Shown: positions 11,331-22,800 of the stretch, one piece after another | How positions within the stretch are numbered: position 1 is the stretch's first letter | How the letters are laid out: the number at the start of each line of letters is the position of its first letter | Source of the DNA: Serinus canaria | Taxonomy: Eukaryota; Chordata; Aves; Passeriformes; Fringillidae | Assembly: GCF_022539315.1 (NCBI RefSeq) | Contig: NC_066323.1 | Location: 11,087,219-11,151,218, forward strand | Direction of reading: 5' to 3' | Length of the DNA: 64,000 nucleotides | Made by a program: the position numbers and the translations under genes | The notes under the pieces: model-generated | The model's input: the letters and a program-made list of their open reading frames with translations, nothing else | Database searches by the model: none | Told to the model about the DNA's origin: nothing

Positions 11331-12860
11331 GTTTAATTACCAAAAGTACTTCTTAAAAAGGGAGGAAACCTCTTGAGAACAAGAACAAAGTTTATTTTTT
11401 AGCCATTGCAAATTAAATATTTTCATCATAATTAGATGCATGCTACATTCAACTTCTGCACAGAAGTTTTTTTTTTTTTTTTTTTGGAAAAACCAATTAC
11501 AATTTTTTTTCCCAGTTTTTCTTCAATCTCTCAGAGTAACAGGGAGATTAACATTCTGAATGATAAAAACCATGAGCTAAAATTATAATAATTAACTCCA
11601 ACATTGCATGTAATATCAAGAGAAAACTTTCTTATTATGTATGTTGTCTTTAATTATAATTTAAATATTTGAAAAGGAGAAATTAATTATAGTTTTTACC
11701 CTGAGATTGGCAAAACTCAAAACATAAAGCTGATAGAGGATGCTCTGGAGAACATCTTACCCACCATTCAATTTAAATGTCATTTAAGAGCCCAACCTCC
11801 TGATGAGTTGCTTAGATTTCCAAATCATGATATTCCCTTGTCATTAAAAGCACAGTGTGAGACCAATTTCCAGACCTTGTGCAAATGATAATATCCTTCA
11901 GTAACTTGAAATAGGAACGCTCAGGTCACCATCCCTGGCACTTTGGGGTAACTCTCCCCTGGGGGCTGTCATGCATTGATTTGTCTTTCCAGCCCCTGGG
12001 TGTTACTGTGGCACAGGACTGTCAGCAGAGATTTTGGACCTGATCTTCAGCTAATTTGTCCTGAGCAGACCAGCACTTTGCAGAAGTGCAGTGCTGCCCT
12101 CATTGCCACACTGCAGACCCTCTCCAGTGCCGCAGCAGAACAAGAGAGCAGAAGTGACAATGCCCACACTAATGAGAGACTTGCAGATCTAACACTGTTT
12201 ATAATGCATCTGCTGCTGTTCCTTCAGTAAACAGAAGCCACTTCTAATAATTATTTCTTATCAATAAGCTTAGATAGGTTTTACAAGTCATAATATCTAT
12301 CACACGCCTAATTAAATAAATTAGGATTTTTTTATTGCTGTTGCCAATTACAAGTGATCTTCAGAACATTCCTGAAGTCTCTAATTATAACTTATCTCTG
12401 TCTATTTGTATAATGGCTGAGTGTTGTGCCACTGAAGAGCAAACTCATATAATCAAATAACATATCCTTTAACACTGTTGAATTAATAAGGGCTGTACAA
12501 GTCCAGGTTTATAATTAAATGAGTCCTGGGGAAGATCTGTGAGGCCAGGAGAAAACTGTTTTGGTTTGAAAAACATTTTAAAAAAAGTATTTATCCAGTG
12601 GGTTTTGTTTTATAAAACATGTATTTTTTTTATAATTGAAATAAATGCATTTTGAAGCTAAAATATGGGGATAGCACCTTTGGAGAAATGTTCTGCAGAT
12701 CTTGGAAAGATGAATATTTATTCTCAAGTTGAGGGAAAATTATAATGCTATACTGTTTCAAGTGTTCTAATTTAGCACAGATAATTATTTAATTTAAGTG
12801 AACTTTAAAGATTAATTTTCAGGGTGATTTTATCTCAGCCTGATTCCTAGCCATATCACA
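11331..12860. promoter_or_regulatory. AT-rich block dense in TAATTA words (candidate regulatory DNA)
   Basis: About 1.5 kb of AT-rich DNA with many TAATTA/ATTAAT words in non-repetitive surroundings, including a CCTAATT/AATTAGG inverted pair near 12310. A 19-base T run lies at 11467-11485. The only frame of note (11976-12230) lies in a slightly more GC-rich island and is not recognised. The texture resembles conserved noncoding elements seen around developmental and neuronal genes such as FGF12. Conservation has not been tested. Confidence 0.25.
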
Positions 12861-13044
12861 AGAGCTTGCCTCTCCACTGGCAGTTTTTTGTGATACTGAG
12901 AAGCTTTATGTGGTCCCTCAGAGCATGATGGGTGCCTCTGGACCTCCAGGTCACAAGTATGTCTTTGCCAGGGTGCATGATTCTTGCTGTAATCACAGGC
13001 TTCCCATCATTCATCCAGGCAGGCAGGGATTTTGGGGTTTTTAA

Positions 13045-13048
<4 letters not shown>

Positions 13049-13075
<27 letters not shown>
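13049..13075. repeat. (TA)n microsatellite
   Basis: An uninterrupted TA dinucleotide run of about 13 units, followed by an imperfect continuation (TGTATTTGTATATATGTACA) and a short A run. It is a simple repeat, likely polymorphic. Confidence 0.95.
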
Positions 13076-13079
<4 letters not shown>

Positions 13080-13736
13080 TTGTATATATGTACACATAAT
13101 ATAAAAAAAAAACAAAGAAGGAAAGAAAAAAATACTAGAAGAGGAATGCAGCATCTCCAGCCATTAATAAACAAAAACTCTGCAAAGTGGTTCTGAGAAG
13201 CTGTGGTCTGAGCTCAAGAAGTATCAAGTCAAATTTCAGCTGCATTTAAAGGTTTTTGGGGACTCTTTCAGCAATGCTACATTGTGCAGTTTTATGATTT
13301 TTTTTCCATCTAAGTGGACATTTTGATAGAGAGAAATGCCTGTTGCCTTCTGTGATGCACTTTATCATCTGAACATACATCATTCAAGCCTGTGCTTCCT
13401 TCCTTTGACTATTATTTCTGCAGTTTTAGTTCAGGTTCAAAAAGTTAAAGTACTGTCAAGTGATCCTGCTGTATCATCAGCTGTGGCTGGGCTGCTTCAC
13501 AGACAGGGCCAGTTTGTCCCAGTAATAACATTTTATCCTGGTTGCTATCAGCTGTTAGGCAGGATCTGCTTGTGCCATCATCAGATGCTTTTGTTTCTCT
13601 TATATTTACACTCAGATTGAATCTTAAGAGGTTTGCTCTGAGCTGCAGATGCAATGGGCTGAGTTGAGCATCACCCACTGGTGCCAGCTCAGGACACCCT
13701 TTACAAAGCAGAGGAGGTGACCAGCCCAAAGCAGCA

Positions 13737-13967
13737 TTTTCCATTGGACTGGCCACAGCCTTTCCATGAAGGGATCCTTGCTGCCACAGGGTTATTTTCC
13801 ATCGGACTGGCCACAGCCTTTCCATGAAGGGATCCTTGCTGCCACAGGGTTATTTTCCATTGGACTGGCCACAGCCTTTCCATGAAGGGATCCTTGCTGC
13901 CACAGGGTTATTTTCCATCGGACTGGCCACAGCCTTTCCATGAAGGGATCCTTGCTGCCACAGGGTT
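13737..13967. repeat. 58-bp minisatellite, four near-identical copies
   Basis: Copies start at 13737, 13795, 13853 and 13911. They are identical except for the ninth base, which reads T, C, T, C in copies 1 to 4 (positions 13745, 13803, 13861, 13919), so copies 1+2 equal copies 3+4. The last copy ends two or three bases short. Fifty-eight is not a multiple of three and the unit has no minus-strand stop, so all three minus frames stay open. This explains the long minus-strand frames at 13445-13825, 13701-13883 and 13792-14409, which are not genes. Confidence 0.97.
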
Positions 13968-16179
13968 TCCCTGATGAGGCTTGTGACTCCAGTCCCAGGC
14001 ACTGCCACACCTCTGCTCTCACAGCTGGCTCAGACCCTGAAGCAGCTGATAAAGAAGCTTTCCCTGAGGGCAGATGATAAAGGATTCCTCTTGCTTTAAA
14101 GCCCTTCAGAGAGCACAGACTGCCAGCCTTTGCCCCGGGCAGGGTGTTGCACAAGTCAGTCTCTTGGAACACAGCCAGCACTAAATGCTTTGCAGCCCCC
14201 AGCAGTAGCTTCAGGAAACGATGCAGCCATCCAGTGCTGCCAGCTCTCCTCTCTTCCAGGCCCCTCGACAGAAATGCAATTTGCTTAAAGGGAAGTGCAG
14301 ATTTTGTGGTTTGATCTTTAGCATTATTACAGAGGCCAATCTGTAATGAAGCAAGGGAATGGCTCTGTGTAAGCCCTAGGAAAGAGTGTTCAGCTTGTAC
14401 TTGATGCAATTAATGTCTGGTGAGCTTGAGGAACACCTTGGGTGTTTTCTTCCCTTATGCAGCTTGGAATTTTATATCCTGTTTGGGTGGAAGAGGTGCT
14501 ATTTCTGATTTAGGGTAGAAATCCTAGCTTGGACCAGGTTTTTTTGGTGCCAGAGCAGTGTCAGAGCTGTGCTACATCAGTGTGTGTCACTGTGCCAGTG
14601 CACAGCCACCATGCAGGGTACCTGCTGCAGAACTGCTCCCACATTGCATGGCAAAACCAGGTGGAATCCAGGGAAGCCCCTGCCTGTCCCCATGGACTTT
14701 TCCACTATGCAAACATTTGCAAGTGAAATCTGTTGTCTGTCACATGTAACATGAGTCCAGCAGCCCTGCCCTGTGCTTGACATGGGCAGCTTTTCAGAGT
14801 GAGACAGGGGAGGATGTGCTCCATCATCCCTTGTGCCAGGCACTGCAGGCTGGGCAGAGGGGAGGAGCAGCCAGGACCACAGATCTGTGCTCTAAAAGAG
14901 CAGTGGAACAGCAGCATCTCTTGTGCTCTTCACAAGCTGGAAGTAAAGGGACAATATCAGCTTGTTTAATTTCACCTATGGTAATATTTGAAACTGATTC
15001 TCTTAAATAATAAAAAATTAATAATAAAAAGATTTTAAAAAGAGAAAAAAAAAGCATCTGGCTTGGGTCCTGGTCAGTCAGAGCATGTGCCCTGCATCCC
15101 CAGGACTGATGACCCCAAGCATTTGAATCTTGTCCCCCTGGGGCAGTGGCTGCTTTCCCAGTTTGCTTCATCCTTTTGGAGCCAACTCCTGGCTTGTTAA
15201 GTGTTTGTGCTGAGTCCTCACAGGCAGAAGAGCCCACAGGGGAGGGATGCAGTCTGGGATGGCTCTCCAAGGCTGGTTGTAGGATAAAGAAGGCTGAGCT
15301 CAAACAGCTGGGCTACACTGAAATTTAGTGTCTGTACATACACCCAGCTTGTTTTCTTCTCCCTCAGTAGCACCACATCTGTAGGAATGCACAGTGACCA
15401 ACCTCCATTAATTCCCTTTCAATTCAGCCCCTGATTTACAAGCCAGGAGCATCGTTGCCACTTTCCAGGACTGTGCAGGCATTGGTTCTGTTTTCTGCTG
15501 GAAATGATGAGACAAACTGCTCCAGCTACTCTTCTTATTCATTTTTCCTAATGCATCCAGGTCCCTCCCTGTCACTTAGCCATGGGCTTCAGAAGGATTT
15601 TCACTGAAGCTGAGAGAAGCAGTTTGTGCCTGTCTAAGCATGTGTACATGTATGTACATGTACATGTATCAGCATTTCCCTTGGCAGGCAACAATTCAGA
15701 GAGTTCAGAACTGATGATCCCAGCCAGGCAATCCAGGCAATAACTTGGTTTGGCTGGAGGTCAAGAAGCTCTGTCTGTTGTCTGTGAGCAGAGCCAAGCC
15801 AGGCACTTTGGGATGCCAGGGATTGTTGAGGAGATCTGGGAGCTGGAGTCCAACCACAAGCACCAACCAGGGAGGTTTGAGCCCTGGTTTGCTGGGCTGT
15901 CCCTCTTTGGGATAACCAAGCACAAAGACTGCAGCACAGTCTGGGTTGCACTGGTGTGGTGAGGCAGAAGTTATTAACCCACGGCACATCATACATCAGA
16001 TAAAGAACAAGGTAACACTAAATGCCCTGAAGTTGCCTCACAACCACTTGGAGAATCTCTGAGGATCTTCCATGTCATCACAAGAGCAGGATGCATTTCA
16101 AGTGTCCTCTTCAGGTGCTCTGACTATCCAAAGGGATGGTGCTCAGACACTTATGATTGGGATAGCTGAGAGAAGTAAT
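13968..16179. other. Gene-free sequence
   Basis: No coding exon, RNA gene or known transposon is recognised. An A/T-rich strip lies at 15005-15055. The segment 15720-15965 keeps short open frames on both strands but has no family resemblance. The palindromic simple repeat at 15641-15669 is listed separately. Confidence 0.5.
15641..15669. repeat. Imperfect TGTACATG/TATG palindromic simple repeat
   Basis: The words TGTACATG and TATGTACATG follow each other in a short self-complementary array. It is a small simple repeat able to form a cruciform; no function is inferred. Confidence 0.75.
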
Positions 16180-16870
16180 TACTGTAATTACACTTGTGTC
16201 TGTGAGCTGCACTACTAACGAGCCATATTGCATTTGCTGTAACTAAGAAAGCCAATGGAGGTAAAGGCCAACCACAATTAGCAGCTCACAGGGCTGCTCC
16301 AGGAGCTGCTGCAGTTTATTCCTCTGGTTTGGCTATTCAGGTAAATTTTCCTGCTGGCAGCTCCAGCTGACACTCAGTGCATTGCCCTGCTGTTTCCTCC
16401 TTCTAAGCTGTGAATTAACTGAGTCCTGTGGCCATAGGTGAGGGAGAGTTCACTGATCTTTCATGCCTCTTGACAGGACCAGGCACATGAACATGCAGCT
16501 CCACTTCTTCGAGTGAAAGGCCGAATTTGTATTTCGCAAGGGAAAGGATTAAAATGCCATCAAAGGTGAAAGAATAAATTTTCAGGGTGAAAACTTCAAT
16601 TTCAATGAAATTACAGCAGTGTAGACCTAGATAAATGTGAGGGTGGGTTGGCAGTGAGTTTGGAGGCAGTCCATTTGCTGATTAAATTTGATTTTATACG
16701 TATAGCCACGCTAAACCCCAATTACCGTTATTCAGGAAAAGCACCTGGATTAATCAGACCTGCCACATCCATCTTTTTCTAATGCTTATTCCACTGGCTG
16801 TGACTCCTGCAGAGGAAAATTTCGCCAATGATTACTTTTACAGCTCTTATATTTCTAAGCTGCAGGTAGG
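16180..16870. promoter_or_regulatory. Candidate conserved noncoding element with an exon-like 3' part
   Basis: This stretch is non-repetitive and keeps scattered CpGs in otherwise AT-rich DNA, for example near 16510-16540 (GGCCGAATTTG, TTTCGCAAGG) and 16696-16730 (ATACGTATAGCC, CCACGCTAAACC, AATTACCGTT). CpGs usually decay in neutral vertebrate DNA, so this suggests constraint. At 16813-16865 there is a 53-bp segment with a good acceptor (pyrimidine-rich stretch, then CTCCTGCAG) and a good donor (CAG followed by GTAGGA). It has an open plus frame, but no partner exons are visible. Confidence 0.25.
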
Positions 16871-19800
16871 AAGAACCAATATCAGATGTCCCCACTTTCC
16901 TCCCTCCCTTCCCAAACAGGCTGGAAGAGTGATCTGCATGGAAGTTGGGAAAGCTGCCTTCCAGCGGGGCTCCTGGGAGCCTGGGGCCAGGGGTGCATGC
17001 CCAGGGTGCGTGGCAGTGCTGGGGTTTCTCCCTTGTTCCATAAGTGATGCCACAAAAAGTGAGATGCCCCAATATTGCCGTTCCTTCTGCAGGTGAGGAG
17101 CGTGGCAGGATGCAGCGTGGGGGTGAGATGCAGAGCCCCAGCACCCAGTGCCACAGGTGACAGACAGACAGACACACGTGGTGTCAGAGCCACCTCTGTC
17201 AGGGTGCCCCTCCACGGGGGTGTTGCAGGGGAAAGGATGTGATGAGAGGAGAAGGTGCTGGGAGCAGCAGTGGGAGGGAGCTGGGCTGTGCACTGTGGGC
17301 AGGGGTGGAGCAGCTGGGACTGGCTCATTTCACTGCTCTGGGCTCCATCAGTGCCCCCACCCCCTCTGGACCACCAGGTCTGGATTGTCATCCTGCTGCC
17401 AGGCAGTGATGACCTCGTGCCAGTGAAGAGAGGATGCCTTTAAATCATGTACCTCAGCAAGAGGCAGTTCTGGCTCTTCCCACCATGGGAGCTGGGCTGA
17501 CTGAGGGATGCAGGACCAGCCAGGCTCTCTAATTGTTTCTGGCCACCGACTGACTGTAACAGCCCGTGGATTCTCAGGCTATTCCCTGCTAATTGAAATG
17601 ACTGTGGAAGAACAGACTTTGCCACTACTCAGACATCTCTTTTGAGCCAAAGGAAATCTATCCTTTATAGTTTCCTCCAGCAAGTGAGATGACATCAGCT
17701 CTGTGGGTGGACAAATGTATTGAAAACCTGTCAAAATTCATAGTATTTTCAGAGATGCAGATATGCTTGAGCTAGAAATGCTGTTATAATCAGCTAATGT
17801 CAGCTCCTTTCTATCACAAAGGTTGGAGAGTCTCACCCAGGCAGTTTGACAATTTCCAAATCTAGAAAAATTGAATCCAAAGTCAGAGCTGAGCTGTTCA
17901 GCAAAAGGTCATTAACACCGAGACAGATGAGACAGAATAGATTCTCCATAGCCTTATTTTTTTCTTTTTCTTACAACTACATGACTTTCCTTCTGATAAT
18001 CTGATACTGATGAGAATTATTTTACTGATCTAAAATGTGCTCACTGGTATCTTGTGGTCTGTATCACACAGAAAAGGTGAATGCTTTGTGGATGCCTTTG
18101 GCATCCACAAATCTTAGGAGCATGGGATATCTGAGAAGTGGGTTTGTGGGCTGCACTTCAAGATGTGTGACAAACCTTCTTACTGGGAACCTACCAACAC
18201 ATTAAGGAAAGTCTGGATGCTTGTGTGCATTTGTTTGGCTGCAAATTAAGTTTGGCCATGAAACAACATGTCCTGAGGACCTGCATGGATGGGTTTCACA
18301 GCAACCAGTCTGCAGTATGAAGGACAATTTGGAGAAGGCCAAAAATTGTTTTCTTCCCCTTTTTGATCTTCACATTTGCTGTACCTTTCTCTTTACTTTC
18401 CCCCTGTAAGTAAAGAACATGGCTGTGTGCTTCCTGTGTTAAACAACTCCAACTTTCTTTTCTTCATATGAAGAATTATTGTAGCCCTCCTACCATCTCT
18501 TGTTTCCCAGAACATGTTTTCCTTTGGTTCTGATGGAGCAGTTTGCACCATTGAAACTCAATGCTCTGAAACCCCACATGAATTTTATAGTCATGCAATA
18601 AGATTTTGAAAGTTAATAACACATTGTTATGGAGAAGAAAAGCACTTGAAGAAAAGCATGGGAAATTACACACAGATCAGAAGTTCTGAAAGATTTTGCA
18701 AGTTCATAAAGCCTTATAAATACAAAATGAGTTTCTCAAAGGGGCAGTCTGAGCACCTCCCAAAGGCAGGAAAACCATGGTGTAAATAGTCTGAGCACGG
18801 TGCAATGCTTTCTGCACACCTCCTGGCAATGCAAATGCTCACAGCCCTTTCCTCACAGGTCCTGGCTTCAAAAGCAGCCACCAGCACAGCTTGTCTCTTT
18901 GCTGGATTTCCCAGCCTATTTTTGAAGAGCTGCCTGACTTCTATTCCATGCACAGCTTTGCAGTTCCCTAAGTGTCAAATCCAGGATGGGATTTCCACCC
19001 CCACTCCTCCCCCCACCCTTTACTGCATCACTGCCAACTCCACAGAGTGTCTGATCTCTCCCCAAACCAACCTTTCTCACTTCACAACTTTTCCCCCTGC
19101 AGTTTGAGCTGGGTTCCCAGTGCAATCTCAGTCTGTTATTTCCTGGAAGACAAACAGCCCAGCAAGGGGGAAGTATTTTAGGGCATATTCCTCCTTATTT
19201 TCTTTCTTTGCTTCAATCTGGTATCAAAAGCCCTTTTAAAAGCATCTCTCCCACTCTTCACTAATATTCAGGATAATTTGACTTCTCCCCTGTGCTCTGG
19301 AAAGATTTTTCTTTTCTCTTTGTCACTCAGGCAGAGGCATAAATCTAATATTATTATTCCTGCTGAACAGCTCTCTTCTGCTGTGATGGCTCTGCAAAGG
19401 ACTTGGAGATAATGCAGCCACCAGGGCAGAGGCCGTGGTGACAGTGGTGAGTTCAGCCAGAATTTTGTGCTGTGTGCCATTGTGCCCACAGGCAGAGCTG
19501 TGACTCCCTGGCAAAATGTGCTTTGGCTGTGACAAAAGTGCAGACAGGACATGAGAGAATCTTGGCTCATTGAGGACGCAGGTCCTAGAAAGTCCCCAAG
19601 AGCTAATGGGAATATGATGCAAAATATCCAGGCCAGACCAGGAGACAAGGGTCTTTGGATCCTCCTGGTGAGCAGCCTGTGAATGCTAATGCTGCTAATT
19701 AGTTGAGGGAGATGCTGTTATAAATAGAAGAGCTGACTGAATTTTTTCTCTGGCAGATAAGCATACAATGAGTTTAGTAATTTCCTGTGTAAGAGCATGG

Positions 19801-22800
19801 TGATATTTGTATAGCTATTTTTAATTGTTCATTGCTGTTAATTACTTGGTTTTTTTTTTAAAAAAAGAGACAGCATTATGAAAGAATTGAACTATATTGG
19901 AAATTATCATCAATCAGAATGCCCCCTGCAAGCTGCCTGGCAGGGAGCATTGTCAAGGCAGCAGACACATGTACTTTTAACCAACAGATTTTTCAGGCTG
20001 ACATGAATTTTGAGCACTCACATTTTTATTTTCATCGTGTTTTTCTTTTTATTGTAAACAGCTTCCTTTCCCTCTGCCCATGGGACAGGGGACTGCAGGA
20101 CATTTCCTCAGACAGGGAGAAGAGATTCTGCAAAGCCCAGACTTTGTCTGAGTTGCTGTTCTCACCAGAAGAGTGACCCACAACACATGAAATTTATTCC
20201 CGTGTCAGACAATCTCCCCATCTCAGGCAGCTCATGAGGAGCTGCAGCAGACTAACAGCTGATGCTTCATCTCTCCTGTCCAAACGTTGTTGCCCACATG
20301 CTTGACAGTGCATTAGCTGCTAATAATGGATCACCAGACTCTTCTGGAGTGAAACATTCACAAGAAGAGACATGCTGCCAAGTTTAAAGTCTGGGAACAC
20401 AAGGCAATTTCAAACCTGTCATTTCCTCACAGAAAGGGGATTATTGCTTTGTTATCAACAAAGATACTATGTTACATAGCTTTCCTGCCCTTGAATTTTT
20501 TAGGTCACACGGGATGGCCATGGGTTATATTGAAAATTGCATCTTTGGGGTCTGTTTATGTACTGGATGCATGTCTATATGAACATCCAGTGTGGAATTC
20601 ACTGGCTCTGTGCACACCCAGTGCAGGTGCACAGGCCACATACATGCAAGTCACTGTGCTTTCAAACTTGCCAGTTGCCGCAGACAGCCCCTGCAACAGA
20701 GATTTATTGCCAGCTGTCCCTGTTCCTGGCAGTCAAGGTGCCTCCTGGGACAGGTACAAGGAATCAGTGGAGCACCCGAGGCACTGACTGAAGGGAGAGT
20801 TGGCAAGTAGCCTGCTCCATCCTTGGTGCCATAAGCCTTTGGCTTGTCTGGCTGAACCTCACTGCTTTGTCCAGTGAGAGGTGCTCTGAGAGCCACCTCT
20901 CAATCACAGCTTTTCTGTGGCTGTGCTTTTTCCTGCTCATCAACACATAAAGGGCCTGGTAGATGATAAAGTTCATAGAGTGAGGATTGTGCTGTTCCAT
21001 CAAGAAGGCAGCAGATGATTCCACTTTCATTTTGGGTGAGCCATCTCATACTCCCTGCTGGGTTTTGCAAGAATTTCTGTGGATGCTAGTGCCCAGAGTG
21101 TGCAGAGCTTCAAGTAATGCATCCACATGCCTGTACTGCAGAAAAGTGGGAGATGGATTGGACCTAGTTTTTAAAACATTTGAAACCCTAAACCATAAAA
21201 TGTATCTCAGTCATGTTCTGGCTTCCCAGAAAAAACTGACTGTCCCTTTTACTAGTTAAAGGACAAGAACTGTGGTAACAAATTCATAGTAAACTACTGG
21301 TTTGTAGAGAAAACATTCTACAATTTTAAGCCTTGTTTCATTTTTGTTATGATATTGAAGCATACAGTGATAACAGCACGCTAATATTTTGTTCATGTTT
21401 GGTAATTAACAATATAAATATTCTCAGGGTGCTCTCAAGTCTTTTCTTTTGCACATTCATTTCCTCTGCTTCACAGTCTTTAGTTAAACTGGCTTGAAAA
21501 ATCACATTTTTCAGAATGTGCATGTTTCTTGAGGAACAGTTTTAACTTGAATATAAGTTGATTTCTTGCAGCTCCTCAAAAGCTGAGAATTTATGCAGAG
21601 TATTCAAGGCTAATTTCCTGTAGTTTTCCAACTGAGGCTGTCATCATAATCTACAGAAAACAGCACCCAGCCTTACATGAGATATAGCAATGATTCCATC
21701 TTCTTGTGTAGTGAAATAAATATGTATGTGTGATGTATCTACACATCTATAGTATATGCCCTGTGCATATGTCTTTGGCACTTCACTTAACCATGTCAGT
21801 TAAAATAATGTGTTTGAATATTTAGACTATAAGCAAAACATTGGGAGATTATGGACTTTGAATAAATTCTGACAGTTAATATGCATATGCATTTACCTTT
21901 GCAGGGCAGCACCTGCCTTCCAAAATGGTGCTGTGCTGCAGAATTGCCTTTGATTTACAGCACTACCAATGTGCTGATTGACTCAAAGGAATTGAGACAG
22001 CAGGTCTGGCTCTGGCATAAGATTTAATGTATTTCTTTTAACTGTTTCTTTCTAAGTGCAAGGCAGCTGCACCAGTAAAGAGGCACTGGCGTGTTTTAAA
22101 AGGGCATTTCCCTCACAAAAGCAGGTATAAGTCATAGGAAATCTAGATGTGTCGCTGTATGAAAATCAGAGGGTAAAGAGAGGCTGTTTGGAGGGCTCAT
22201 TGTTGGACAATTCCTTTTAGGAAGCTCTTCATCAGTAAATCTGTAGACATCATCACTCCTTACTCTAAGCCAAGCAGGAAAATACATTATGTTTTCCTGT
22301 CAATGCCTTGGATTAAAAATGACTAAAGAAGCATTTGTGGCAGGTTAATTGCTCCTCGGGTACCTGCAAGCCCTGCACAGAGTGGGTGTGAGGATGAGCT
22401 CCAGCAGCAGCAGCAGTTTCCAGGCGGGGATGGCCCCAGCGGGCTCTGCCCAGGCGGCGCCTGCAGCACAAGGTCAGCTCGACCTTCCTCCCCTGCTCCC
22501 TGACTGTTTCAGCTGCTCGTGTCTGAGACAAGAAATCTGCTCCCAAAGCAGAGCAGCAACACTGAGACGGAGGGGAGGGCAGGGGGCTTGGAGTTAAACT
22601 GTTAAAGAGTTCCTAGCATGAATCCTACCTTTAAAACTACAGCACAAAAATGTTTAGTCAGTGTTTCAAACCCACCTGTCTATCACACAGGCACACAAAC
22701 ACAGCTTCTCTTTTCTCCAAAGACCTATGTTCATATTAAAGCAAATAAATGGTACACTAAGATTTGTATTCACCTCAGATTAGTTGGAGAAGCATGTACT

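Noticed and set aside
13737..13967. Regularly spaced repeats considered as a CRISPR array
   Set aside because: The units are contiguous with no unique spacers, and the genome is vertebrate. It is a minisatellite.
13792..14409. 205-codon minus-strand open frame containing repeated peptide blocks
   Set aside because: The frame stays open because the 58-bp minisatellite has no minus-strand stop in any phase; the same peptides appear in all three minus frames.
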